Assembly: GCA_902490305.1 (NCBI GenBank)
Contig: CABUDI010000005.1
Coordinates: forward strand, 48,632 to 112,631
DNA: 64,000 bases
Source of the DNA: an uncultured Collinsella sp.
GTDB taxonomy: Bacteria > Actinomycetota > Coriobacteriia > Coriobacteriales > Coriobacteriaceae
Reading direction: 5' to 3'
The number at the start of each line of letters is the position of its first letter. Positions within the stretch are counted from its first letter, which is position 1. The notes under the pieces are model-generated. The model saw only the letters and a list, made by a program, of their open reading frames with translations, did no database searches and had not been told where the DNA came from. This document shows positions 33,252 through 41,920 of the stretch, piece after piece. Made by a program: the position numbers and the translations under genes.

Positions 33252-33572
33252 ATGGCCGGTATGAACATGCAGCAGATGATGAAGCAGGCTCGCAAGATGC
33301 AGGAGCAGCTTGCCGCCGCGCAGGAGAACCTCAAGTCCCAGACCGTCGACGCCTCTGCCGGCGGCGGCATGGTCAAGGTGACCGTTAACGGCGAGATGGA
33401 GCTCGTCAACCTCACCATCGATCCCGATGCGCTCGATCCCGAGGACGTCGATATGCTGCAGGACATGATTATGGCTGCCGTCAACGAGGCCGTTCGCGGC
33501 GTCAACGAGCTCGCCAACAAGCAGATGGGCGCCATCACCGGCGGTCTCAACATCCCGGGCATGCCGTTCTAA
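33252..33572 (+). CDS. ybaB: YbaB/EbfC family nucleoid-associated protein
   Basis: 106 aa. MNMQQMMKQARKMQEQLAAAQ, then GGMVKVTVNGEMELVNLTIDPD, then ELANKQMGAITGG match YbaB/EbfC closely. It forms DNA-binding tweezers-like dimers and is usually co-transcribed with recR, here 13 nt downstream. Confidence 0.95.
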   Translation: MAGMNMQQMMKQARKMQEQLAAAQENLKSQTVDASAGGGMVKVTVNGEMELVNLTIDPDALDPEDVDMLQDMIMAAVNEAVRGVNELANKQMGAITGGLNIPGMPF

Positions 33573-33585
33573 GACGCGCATATAT

Positions 33586-34182
33586 ATGAGTGCCAACCAT
33601 AGCCTGCAAAAATTGCTCGATGAGCTGGGCCGTCTGCCGGGCATTGGTCCCAAGTCGGCTCAGCGCATCGCCTATTACCTGTTGGAGGCTGACGCCGAGG
33701 AGGCGCGCCGCCTGGCCGAGGCCATCCTGGAGGTTAAGCAGGAGGTTCACTTTTGCAGCCGTTGCTTTAACTACGCCACGGCCGACGAGTGCTCCATCTG
33801 CCAGGATTCGATGCGCGACACCACTCGCATTTGCGTGGTGGGCGAGCCGCGCGATGTCCAGGCGATCGAGCGCACGGGCAGCTACCACGGTCTCTACCAC
33901 GTATTGGGCGGCGTGATCAGCCCCATGGACAAGATTGGTCCCGAGCAGTTGCACATCCGCGAGCTGCTGGCGCGTTTGGGCCACGAGGATATCCATGAGG
34001 TCATCATCGCCACCAACCCCAATATTGAGGGCGAGACCACGGCGAGCTACCTGGCCCGCACTATCAAGCCGCTGGGCGTTGAGGTATCGCGTCTGGCGAG
34101 CGGCCTGCCCGTGGGCGGCGACCTGGAGTATGCCGACGAGCTTACGCTTGGGCGCGCTATCGAGGCCCGTCGCACGATTTAG
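33586..34182 (+). CDS. recR: Recombination mediator protein RecR
   Basis: 198 aa. Helix-hairpin-helix LPGIGPKSAQRIAYYLL, zinc ribbon C57/C60/C69/C72 (FCSRCFNYATADECSIC) and a Toprim domain (ICVVGEPRDVQAIERTG, HEVIIATNPNIEGETTA). With RecO/RecF it loads RecA on gapped DNA. Confidence 0.97.
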   Translation: MSANHSLQKLLDELGRLPGIGPKSAQRIAYYLLEADAEEARRLAEAILEVKQEVHFCSRCFNYATADECSICQDSMRDTTRICVVGEPRDVQAIERTGSYHGLYHVLGGVISPMDKIGPEQLHIRELLARLGHEDIHEVIIATNPNIEGETTASYLARTIKPLGVEVSRLASGLPVGGDLEYADELTLGRAIEARRTI

Positions 34183-34219
34183 GTGGCGAGCCTGCTCCTG
34201 CCGTATGTTTTCCTCGCGA

Positions 34220-34249
34220 CGCACGGGGTAGTCATAATTTCCCCGTGCG
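34220..34249 (+). terminator. Hairpin downstream of recR
   Basis: CGCACGGGG/CCCCGTGCG with a 12-nt AT-rich loop. No T-run follows, so termination may need Rho or be weak. Confidence 0.45.
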
Positions 34250-34257
34250 ACTGTAAG

Positions 34258-34343
34258 TTTGTTGTGCAACAAAGATGCTTTGTATCCGCTTATCGCATGG
34301 ATGCTTCCGCTCACATCCTTAATTTGCCCATTCGTTGCGCAAC
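34258..34343. promoter_or_regulatory. Paired GTTGYGCAAC palindromes ahead of the second kinase operon
   Basis: TTTGTTGTGCAACAAA (34258-34273) is a perfect 16-bp palindrome, and GTTGCGCAAC recurs at 34334-34343, with centres 73 bp apart (about seven helical turns). The second copy overlaps the probable -35 of the promoter whose -10 is TACACT just before 34370. They are likely regulator sites. Confidence 0.45.
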
Positions 34344-34427
34344 CTTTTGGGTTCGCTGATACACTCAAATATGGATTCGAATGAATGCGCCGCTCCCGAG
34401 CGGCGTGTTTTTGTTGGAGGAGAACGC

Positions 34428-35333
34428 ATGCGGCCCGGTGGCACTCAGACAAAGCGCGGCACCGCGGTGCGCATGCGACGCCGACTGGGCTTGGCGCCGC
34501 GGGCGTACGCACTGCTATCGTGCTCGCTGGTGCTGGTCATAGCTGGCGTTTCTGCCTATGGCATGACCGTGCCGTCCATGATGCAGGCGCATACCGCACG
34601 CGAACCGCGCGTGGGGCATGAGGTCAAAAGTGATCTGGGTACCACGACTGGATATGCTTGGGCAAGTGTGGTCGCGCATATTGTGTTTGGCACCGACGAT
34701 GCGGACGGCGCCGAGGCTCCGGACAACGAAGTCACGCTTGCCAATGGCAAAACCATCGTGCTCACCAACACCAAGATCATCGATCGGTTGTCCAACAATA
34801 GCGTGGCGGCAACGGTGAATAAGGTCGAGCAGCAAAAGGAGCAGGACGCCCAGCAGTCCGGAAAGCCCGGTAGCTCGGATACTTCTGGCTCCGGCTCGGA
34901 TTCATCGAGTTCGGGCGGCGGCTCTGGGTCGGGTTCCTCTACCGGAGGGTCTGGAAACGGCGGCTCGACGGGCGGCAACACTGACAACGATACAAACTCC
35001 GGTGGCGTTTCCGCTGCTGAGGAAGAGAGCATTCACAGTTGGCTTCTGACCAAGTACAACATGCTCGACGGCTATGTTTCTCGTGCCAATGACGTGGTCT
35101 CGACCTATAACTCTACGGGAGATCCCAGGCCGTGCGACAGCCTGGTCGGGGAGATGTTTGTCATTCGAGCCGAGTTCGGTCGTCAGACATTCTCGCCCCG
35201 GTCAAAGTGGTATCAGCAGTATGCCAATCTGTGGGGCTGTTACACCAACCTATGTCAATGGGTCGGCCATTACGGCGATGATGACGTCGCGCTCGGTAAC
35301 TTCAACAATAACGTGGCGGCGCTTGCCCTATGA
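34428..35333 (+). CDS. Membrane-anchored extracellular protein with Gly/Ser linker
   Basis: 301 aa from ATG 34428 (GGAGGAG 5 nt upstream). A basic N-terminus is followed by one helix (YALLSCSLVLVIAGVSAYGM). The extracytoplasmic part has a segment with ANGKTIVLTNTKIIDRL, then a ~70-residue Gly/Ser/Asp/Thr low-complexity linker. The C-terminal helical domain (SWLLTKYNMLDGYVSRANDVV...FGRQTFSPRSKWYQQYANLW) contains three cysteines. Family not recognised. Its stop overlaps the kinase start (ATGA), so it is a likely substrate, sensor or partner of that kinase (inference). Confidence 0.75.
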   Translation: MRPGGTQTKRGTAVRMRRRLGLAPRAYALLSCSLVLVIAGVSAYGMTVPSMMQAHTAREPRVGHEVKSDLGTTTGYAWASVVAHIVFGTDDADGAEAPDNEVTLANGKTIVLTNTKIIDRLSNNSVAATVNKVEQQKEQDAQQSGKPGSSDTSGSGSDSSSSGGGSGSGSSTGGSGNGGSTGGNTDNDTNSGGVSAAEEESIHSWLLTKYNMLDGYVSRANDVVSTYNSTGDPRPCDSLVGEMFVIRAEFGRQTFSPRSKWYQQYANLWGCYTNLCQWVGHYGDDDVALGNFNNNVAALAL

Positions 35334-37174
35334 TGACCGATCTTGCATCCACCACACCACAATCGCTCGGTCGCGATCCCATGGTCGGCCTGCGCCTGGC
35401 GCGTGTCGACGGGTTTGAGCCGGCCATTGCGCTCGGTCAGGACGAACTGCCTGCCTATCTGCGTCGTTTTACGATGCTGTTTGCCGACGATGCCACCATG
35501 CGCCGTGGCGGTATCGGCCGCGTGACGCGTGCCGTCAACGCCCAAGGCGAGGCCGTGGCACTCAAGCAGCTCATCTTGCCGGCGCGCGATGAGTTCGACG
35601 ACGATACCGCTCACGAGGCGCTGGTCGCCAAGTTCAAGGCGGCGTTTCGCGAGGAATACGAATGCCATCGCGCCCTTTCGGGCCTTAAGGGCTTTCCCCG
35701 CCTCTATGGCTGGGGCGAGGTCGACGGTGTGCCTGCAATTGTCATGGAATGGGTCGAGGGCGAGACGCTTGCCCGCTTGCGTTCGCGACTCGCCGTGGAC
35801 GATGCCGGACGCCTGTCGCCGCTTGTGGCGGCGCGTCTGGGTCGCGACCTGTTCGATCTGCTCTGCCGTATGAGCCTGGTGGGCGAGGGCTTTGTCCATC
35901 GCGATATCTCGCCCGCTAATATTATGGTGCGCACGGCGCGTCTACCGCTTGACCGGCAGCTTGCCGAGGGCACCTTTGACCTGTGCCTGATCGACTTTGG
36001 CTCGTCGCTGGCGCTTGAGCCTGCGTCGGCCGTGGCCGGTACCGGCGGCAAGGCGTCGTTTACGGAGCGTTATGCCACGCTGCGTCGCGCGACGGTTGCC
36101 TATGCCCCGCCCGAGATGCTCACCGACGATATTCCCGACCTGCGCGCTTTGCGTATGTCGCCGGCGATCGACGTCTATGCCGCGGCAAGCACGGTTTACG
36201 AGCTCATTGCCGGCGTCGCGCCATACGAAGCCGCGCCGGGCACTTCGGGCACCTCGGGTTCGCGCAAAAAGACGCGCGACATCGCCAGCCCCTATCGTCT
36301 CAAGATGGACACGCGGCCCGACTATCCCATTGGTGCCCATGTGCCCGGTTGCGATTTGACTCAGCTGCTTCGTCGTGAGCCCGATGTGGCGCTCGCCGCG
36401 GCCGAGCAGGCCCAGCAGCTAGGGCTTGAGCCAGATTCCGAAGAGCTACGCGATGCGCTGGCGTTTGTCGATGCCCAGCTGTTCGACGTGGTGATGGCCT
36501 GTCTGTCCAGCCATCAAAAAGATCGTCCCGAGCCGGCGGCGGTCGAGGCGGCGCTCTCGGCGTTTTGTGACCACTATGCGCAAAATGTCGGTCGTTCGCT
36601 CCGCGGCGAGCCGCTCACGCCGTGCCCCATGGATGCGTCTGGCCGCGCGGTTCGTCGCGCGCTGATGGTCGGCGCGACGGTCGTCTGTGGCGTGGTTTGG
36701 GCTGTGATCGTGGTTTCGGCCGCGCTGCTGGCGTCGGGCGCTCGCGTGACGGCGACTTTGGGATCGCTCGTGTGGTCTGGGTCGCTACCGGGTATTATTG
36801 CCGCACTGGCGTTGGCGCTGCCAGGCATAGCCGGCGTTGCCGTGGGGGCGCTTGCGCGCGATCGGCGCTCGGGCTTCCTGCAGGGTGTGCTTGCGCTTTC
36901 TGCCTGCGAGGTTCCGGTGCTGGTTGTGGCTGCATGTAGCGTATTTTCCCAACGCGCCGTGATGGGCGGCCTTGTTGCCGCTCTGGTTGCAACCTATACG
37001 CTTACGTGGTTTTTGCTTGCGATGGGCTTTGCCTTTGAACTTCCCGTTTCGGCACCACGACGCACAAAAGCCCAGATGGCGACTCCGCTTGCCGGTGGAG
37101 CCGCAGCTGCCCGTACTTTTGGCGGACCTGTCGAAGTATCGTCCGATTCTATTTCTACGACTAAGGAGGCCTAG
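35330..37174 (+). CDS. Ser/Thr protein kinase with C-terminal membrane helices
   Basis: 614 aa. The kinase domain has a degenerate Gly-loop (GGIGRVTRA), Lys79 in VALKQL, catalytic HRDISPANIM (H190, D192) and IDFGSS. From ~435 there are four predicted helices (LMVGATVVCGVVWAVIVVSA and following). Translationally coupled to the upstream secreted protein and 3 nt from the FHA gene downstream. The three-gene unit resembles a self-contained phospho-signalling module: extracytoplasmic partner, kinase and FHA reader. Confidence 0.9.
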   Translation: MMTDLASTTPQSLGRDPMVGLRLARVDGFEPAIALGQDELPAYLRRFTMLFADDATMRRGGIGRVTRAVNAQGEAVALKQLILPARDEFDDDTAHEALVAKFKAAFREEYECHRALSGLKGFPRLYGWGEVDGVPAIVMEWVEGETLARLRSRLAVDDAGRLSPLVAARLGRDLFDLLCRMSLVGEGFVHRDISPANIMVRTARLPLDRQLAEGTFDLCLIDFGSSLALEPASAVAGTGGKASFTERYATLRRATVAYAPPEMLTDDIPDLRALRMSPAIDVYAAASTVYELIAGVAPYEAAPGTSGTSGSRKKTRDIASPYRLKMDTRPDYPIGAHVPGCDLTQLLRREPDVALAAAEQAQQLGLEPDSEELRDALAFVDAQLFDVVMACLSSHQKDRPEPAAVEAALSAFCDHYAQNVGRSLRGEPLTPCPMDASGRAVRRALMVGATVVCGVVWAVIVVSAALLASGARVTATLGSLVWSGSLPGIIAALALALPGIAGVAVGALARDRRSGFLQGVLALSACEVPVLVVAACSVFSQRAVMGGLVAALVATYTLTWFLLAMGFAFELPVSAPRRTKAQMATPLAGGAAAARTFGGPVEVSSDSISTTKEA

Positions 37175-37177
37175 GTC

Positions 37178-38116
37178 ATGGCATCTCAAGTTGAGCTCAC
37201 CCCATGCGGGGCCATGTTTGACATCTTTAAGCGCGCGGCGCATCTGAGCCATATCGAGCTGTGCGGCTTGGTGCTTTCGTCCCGTCCGCTCGCCGACGGC
37301 CGCAGCCCGCAGAGCCGAGCCGCCGATCGCTCTTGGGTTTCCCGCTTTATCGTTCGCGCGCCGGTCGGCACGCTTCAGCAGCGCTACTTTGCCGAATACG
37401 GTACCTCGGCTGCGCGCATTATGTCGCAACTGGCCCTGCGCCAGCGAAATCCCATGGACTCCACGGCTGTGATCAATATGGTGTGCGGTCCTGCAGGTGA
37501 ACCGATGGTACGCGCGCTCGAAGAGTGCCACCAGGACACGAATCTCTATCGCAACGCGCTCGATCGCCTGTCCCAGGCGGCGGAACTCATGCCCGCCGAG
37601 CGCGCCGAGGCCGTGCTGGTGCTGTTTGTCGCTGTCGGTTGTTCGGCGGATGTGCGGTCCTCGGTGAACTATGCCATCGACTACGCGCACGCGACCTGTG
37701 GCGGAGGCACCTCCACGCCGCGTTCGCTTGGCATGTCGATGACCGCGGGCGAACGCGAACCCGCCCCGGCGCACCCCTTGGGCTTGCTGCGCGTACAAAA
37801 CAGTTTTGTCGTGAGCGCCCCGCGCTGGATTCAGCCGAGTGAGCAGGGTGTTGAGATTGGCGCGCTGGCCACTGGTGAGGGCGATATTACCGACGTCGGC
37901 GACGATGTCTCGGCCCGCCATGCCCATATCTGGTGCGATGCTCAAAATATCTGGCACGTCGAGGACTTGTCGTCCACCAACGGAACCGTGGTGGTAAACG
38001 GGGCCACGCGCGTCTGCATTCAGGTCGAGCCCGGCCGTTCCGCCCAACTCAATCCCGGCGACGAGCTCAAGCTCGGCGAATCCACTACCTACGCCATTCT
38101 CTTCGGTGCTCTCTAG
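37178..38116 (+). CDS. FHA-domain protein
   Basis: 312 aa, AAGGAGG just upstream. Residues ~1-185 form an Ala/Arg-rich helical domain I do not recognise (ELCGLVLSSRPLAD, VVRSS-like segments). Residues ~196-312 are an FHA domain: GVEIGALATGEGDI, SARHAHIW and EDLSSTNGTVVVNG. It is probably the phospho-reader for the preceding kinase. The last 117 residues are repeated at 44432-44785 with 13 differences. Confidence 0.9.
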   Translation: MASQVELTPCGAMFDIFKRAAHLSHIELCGLVLSSRPLADGRSPQSRAADRSWVSRFIVRAPVGTLQQRYFAEYGTSAARIMSQLALRQRNPMDSTAVINMVCGPAGEPMVRALEECHQDTNLYRNALDRLSQAAELMPAERAEAVLVLFVAVGCSADVRSSVNYAIDYAHATCGGGTSTPRSLGMSMTAGEREPAPAHPLGLLRVQNSFVVSAPRWIQPSEQGVEIGALATGEGDITDVGDDVSARHAHIWCDAQNIWHVEDLSSTNGTVVVNGATRVCIQVEPGRSAQLNPGDELKLGESTTYAILFGAL

Positions 38117-38162
38117 CCGGCAGATAGGGACGTTTCTTTTCTGCCGGCACTTGGGGACACTC
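38116..38162. repeat. REP-like element, copy 1 (GGGACGTT...CTGCCGGCA...TTGGG)
   Basis: Hairpin GCCGGCAG/CTGCCGGC (38116-38123/38141-38148) directly at the FHA stop codon. The words GGGACGTTTC, CTGCCGGCACTTGGGGACA and CTCC recur with small changes at 50593-50630, defining a dispersed repeat. Confidence 0.55.
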
Positions 38163-38419
38163 CTCGGCGCGCCAGAGCCAGTCGCCCGGGGATGGAGGGG
38201 CCATTTTGGCCCTTGGCGGTCAGTCGGGGCGAAACTAGAAGATCTTTCCGATTCGCGGCTGTTCATGCTTGTAGAGCATCTAAAACAATAGGATGTTATT
38301 CTGGAATATGCCGGGTGCGTGAACTTGCCTGTCTTAGCCTTAATAAGGTATAGGGGAGTTTGGCTCAGGGGTTCCGTCTTGTTCTTCAGCGCAGTATTGT
38401 GGGACAGATTTGCTGAGAT

Positions 38420-39066
38420 TGGCGCCTTACACCGCAGAGCGCACGGAAGGCTCTCGATTTGTGTTCTGGCCCCAGAATACAGGGCCTGATACTTACCAAC
38501 TGTGGCATGGATGTAACATCTGTAGAAATCAACCCTTTTGTTGTCGACCTTTGTAAGAAAAACACCGCCATCAACTCTTTGGATGACGAAACTAGGGTGC
38601 TTGAGGGGAGCCTTTACTCCCCTCTGAGAGATGACTCATGTTTTTCGCTTGTCGTTGTGAATCCTCCGTTACTGCCGATTCCGGATGAGATTCCTTATCC
38701 CTTCGTTTGAGATGGAGGACAATCGGGTCTGGATAAAACACTTCGTATTCTTAAGGGTGGCGATACGCATTTAGAGAAAAACGGTAAATACTGCTAATAG
38801 GGGTGACGACGATGGTGCAGGGGCGACCCGCGATGCTCTCATCAATACGTCGGATACTTGGGAAATCAGGTCTAGATGCATGTATGATGATGCTGTGTGG
38901 CTATTCAATTAATCCGCGTTCCGAATGGGTGCAGGGTATAGCTGCGACATCGTATGCTTTTGACCCGGCGCGATACTCAGATATTTCTGAGGCGGTTGAC
39001 GAAGTTTATACGCACTATGCCGCGCAAGGCGTTTCGGAAGTTTGCACATCTACGTTACGGGCTTAG
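38420..39066 (+). pseudogene. Broken SAM-dependent methyltransferase
   Basis: Reading across defects gives a class I methyltransferase: ALDLCSGPRIQGL (motif I, with Arg in the usual Gly position), MDVTSVEINPFVV, VVVNPPLLPIPDE (NPP motif), then GGQSGLD. There is an in-frame TGA at 38708-38710 where Gly is expected (PFV*DGGQSG). Near 38786 one base is missing, shifting ...KNGK into ILLIGVTTM, and the frame then continues to 39066. The region before 38420 is also scrambled. In its intact form it may have modified the peptide products of the island (inference). Confidence 0.75.
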
Positions 39067-39191
39067 GTTTCTTCAAGCGAGTAGGCCGGTTGCGTTATTT
39101 CGAGCGATTTTTCTAGTCTAGACGACAAAAGGCAAAGGATTTGATGGGTATAAAACGCGGACGTTTGTGGGCGGATGCTCAAATCTATTGT

Positions 39192-39235
39192 GGCAATCGG
39201 GCGGTTGAAAAAGATATTTCAACCGCCCGATTGCC
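39192..39235. repeat. Perfect 19-bp inverted repeat
   Basis: Arms 39192-39210 (GGCAATCGGGCGGTTGAAA) and 39217-39235 with a 6-nt loop. There is no T-run on either side, so a classical terminator is unlikely. It may be a terminator relic, an mRNA-stabilising hairpin or a small inverted element in the exporter leader. The rest of 39067-39381 holds no gene. Confidence 0.6.
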
Positions 39236-39381
39236 AGGTTCGTCGGAGGAGATGTCCGATTCCGACTCTCTTGTAGGAAGAGCTTGAGATCGTATTGGCC
39301 CAAGGCAATCTTAAAGCAGTCTCATTGGCAAATCTTCGCTCCTGTTGTGTTGAGGTGTAAGGTATCAGTGATTGATGTTTT

Positions 39382-41034
39382 GTGGCGGGTAGATTGGGGC
39401 CTTCCTTGATTCGATGCGTTCTCTCGAGGTTCATCAGAGCAAAAGGGGCTTTCGTCTTCATTGCTATCACGGTGATTGGAACCGCTCTCTCCTATGCCAT
39501 GCCATACGTGAACGGGAAATTCTTAGATTTTCTTCTCGGTAACCGCAGCGAAAGAGACGCCGTACTCTTCGCGCTCCTGGTTGCGTCAATAGGAGTTTTC
39601 TCCACCCTCTTTACTTATTTTGCAGGAACACTTTCCATTCGCATAACCACGAGACTTTCCTTTGATCTTCTCAGGGAGGCCGTCTTGCGTTTTGAAAGAG
39701 ACGATTACTTGGTGAGTCGGACCATCGATCCAGCCTATACAACGCAACGGATTATTTCCGACTCCAGCGTGGTCTCATCCTTCGTTTTGGCGAATTTTAT
39801 CAGTGCGCCGCTGTCCATTGTAGCCATTCCCATCGTATTGCTTATCATATGGTCAATTGATTCAACTCTCGCGGTGTTTTCCATCATTCTCCTCATCGTG
39901 TATTTCTGTGTAATTACTGGGTTGAGGAAACTTTTGTATAGGGTCACGTATGAGAAGAAAGAGGCGGACAGCGCCTTTTACGCCGCAATTGCATCGCAGC
40001 TTAATCAGATTCTCAACATTCAACTGACATCTTCGTACGGCAAGAGCGAACAAGCGCTCGACGCTGGGTTTAAGAGCTATTTTCCCAAAGTTTTGCGCTC
40101 CGGAAAGCTATCATATTCTCTGACATCGCTCGATGGTCTTTTCGCAGCGTTGTTTCAAGCGGTGATACTTGTTGTTTCCGGAGTACGAATCATTAACGGA
40201 ACTATGTCAATAGGCGAGTACACTATCATCGGTACATACTTCGCGGTTCTCTTTAAGACTTTGAAAAGTATGATGTCATTGTTCAAATCCTATCAAGATG
40301 CCAAAGCATCATGGGATAGGACGGCTATCGCGACGAGAGAAAAGGAGAGATCGGGGTGGAATCGGACCGATTTAGCTAAACTCGATGAAATAAATGACAT
40401 TTCGGTATCTGATTTGGAATTCTCGGTTGCCCTTCCAGACGGATCTGTCCGAGAGGTCCTCGGCGGGTTTTCTTTCAAGTTTTCCGGTCCTGGTACATAT
40501 TGCATAGTTGGGGAAAACGGAAGAGGCAAGACGTCACTTCTTTACTTGATGCTCGGGCTATACTCATCGAAAGGCAAAGTAAAATACAACGGCGTGCCAA
40601 TCGAAGAATGCGACTTGGATTACATACGTGCGAGAGAGATATCGTGCTGCCCACAGTCGTGCTTCGCGCCGGACGAAACGGTGAAAGAGCTGTTAGAGTA
40701 TTTCGACACGCCCTTTTCTTCCTATCACCGGGGTGTAGATGGCCTACTTTCGCTGGAAAACAGCGTGAAGGAGTTGCTCGGGAAACGTTGCTCCGCGCTT
40801 TCGGGCGGTGAGCTGCGCCGAGTGTACTTATGGTCGGCGATTTCACGCAAGTCGTCAGTTTTGGTACTCGACGAGCCCACGACTGGGTTAGACGCTGTAA
40901 GCCGCGCCGAGCTTGCGGCCTATGTTAAGCGCAACAAGCAAAGCCAGCTGATCATCGTTGTCTCTCACGATGACGAGATGGTCGGCGCGGTAGAAGGGGT
41001 AGTGGATTTAGGCAGCATGTACCAGGGTAAATGA
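39382..41034 (+). CDS. ABC exporter (fused membrane and ATPase domains)
   Basis: 550 aa half-transporter. Six membrane helices lie in ~1-300. The ATPase carries Walker A GENGRGKTS, signature LSGGELRR, Walker B VLVLDEPTTGLD and H-loop VVSHDD. There is no N-terminal C39 leader-peptidase domain, so cargo must be cleaved elsewhere or exported uncut. The start is uncertain: GTG 39382 lacks a good ribosome-binding site, and TTG 39394 or 39406 are alternatives. Codon usage is visibly more AT-rich than flanking core genes. It is the obvious export candidate for the Cys-rich peptides encoded convergently at 41735-42334 (inference). Confidence 0.85.
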   Translation: MAGRLGPSLIRCVLSRFIRAKGAFVFIAITVIGTALSYAMPYVNGKFLDFLLGNRSERDAVLFALLVASIGVFSTLFTYFAGTLSIRITTRLSFDLLREAVLRFERDDYLVSRTIDPAYTTQRIISDSSVVSSFVLANFISAPLSIVAIPIVLLIIWSIDSTLAVFSIILLIVYFCVITGLRKLLYRVTYEKKEADSAFYAAIASQLNQILNIQLTSSYGKSEQALDAGFKSYFPKVLRSGKLSYSLTSLDGLFAALFQAVILVVSGVRIINGTMSIGEYTIIGTYFAVLFKTLKSMMSLFKSYQDAKASWDRTAIATREKERSGWNRTDLAKLDEINDISVSDLEFSVALPDGSVREVLGGFSFKFSGPGTYCIVGENGRGKTSLLYLMLGLYSSKGKVKYNGVPIEECDLDYIRAREISCCPQSCFAPDETVKELLEYFDTPFSSYHRGVDGLLSLENSVKELLGKRCSALSGGELRRVYLWSAISRKSSVLVLDEPTTGLDAVSRAELAAYVKRNKQSQLIIVVSHDDEMVGAVEGVVDLGSMYQGK

Positions 41035-41405
41035 TGACAAGTGTAGTGCTACCCAACTGGCAGAGATAACAAAAAGGCGATGCAGATGCACGTAGCATTC
41101 AGGCGGTTCGGACTCGGTGCCTTCACGCCATCGCAACGCTTTCAGATATAGTTCTCGTTCTCTTACTAAAGGAAACTTTAGTCTACGTCATCTTGTCGAG
41201 ACAGAGGTGAAGCGAAGTGTTGTCGCGACGTATCTTATTCCAGGTGGCTCAGTATCAGCGTGAGAATCGCACCAAAGTGTACTTACGATTCTCGTGTCCC
41301 ACGGACAACATGAGCTGAGCATTGAGGTTCCACCCTTTGCTGCAACTACACGGGGTTGGACGGCAATGAATATGCCGGGCCGCATACCACGCGCAGCGGG
41401 GGTCC

Positions 41406-41531
41406 ATGTCCCAGTATGTTGCCTACAGCAGCCTCGATGTCCACGCACACATCATCTCTGCCTTCGCGTTCAATCCATTTGCCGGAGAGTGCGAGGGTTG
41501 CCAGGCCGTAGAATTCGAGCCGAACAAATGA
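41406..41531 (+). pseudogene. IS110-family-like transposase N-terminal remnant
   Basis: 41 codons with YVAYSSLDVHAHIISAFAFN PFAGE-type residues, resembling the GLDVHxxSI start of the IS110 DEDD domain. The frame then stops and no downstream transposase remains. It indicates past transposition next to the peptide genes. The rest of 41035-41734 has no gene I can support. Confidence 0.45.
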
Positions 41532-41624
41532 AATGCGGTATCAGCGCATAGGATTAAACTGACGATTGCTTTGCACTGAGAATACGCTTGGAAAGCCGCT
41601 ATGGGTGGCGGCCCGGGTTAAATA

Positions 41625-41673
41625 GAGAAGCCCGTCCGATCACTTTCATGTGGCGAACGGTCGGGCTTCTTAT
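41625..41673. terminator. Hairpin terminator between exporter side and peptide operon
   Basis: GAAGCCCGTCCG (41627-41638) / CGGTCGGGCTTC (41658-41669), one T-T mismatch, 19-nt loop. T-rich on the plus side (TTCTTATT) and weaker on the minus side. It probably ends the minus-strand peptide operon, 62 nt after its last gene. Confidence 0.6.
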
Positions 41674-41734
41674 TCCACTTGCCAATGCTCGGCTCATATT
41701 GGAAGAAAGCTACGCTAATGTTTGCGTGACACTC

Positions 41735-41842
41735 CTATTTTCTCCGAAGAAAGAGTCGGATAATGAAGAATAGAATTAAAAAAGGTGCCAGATATAACGC
41801 AAGTATAAAGGCTAATCCAACGAGACCTTGCAATAATGGCAT
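41735..41842 (-). CDS. 35-aa single-span membrane peptide
   Basis: Begins MPLLQGLVGLAF and continues as one hydrophobic helix ending in a basic tail RLFLRRK. The ribosome-binding site GGGAGGAG directly precedes the ATG. It lies 78 nt after precursor B in the same direction. The size, topology (basic tail in the cytoplasm) and position suggest an immunity or export-helper peptide for the modified product (inference). It could also be a holin-like or regulatory micropeptide. Confidence 0.6.
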   Translation of the reverse strand: MPLLQGLVGLAFILALYLAPFLILFFIIRLFLRRK

Positions 41843-41920
41843 AACTCCTCCCAGACACGAGATTTTGGTATTTGTTCCCATCTTATTCTGAATTGGACCA
41901 AATAGTTCCTAGCCACAAAA

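Noticed and set aside
41588..41773. 61-codon plus-strand frame over the terminator
   Set aside because: Contains the terminator hairpin and runs opposite the better-supported 35-aa membrane peptide.
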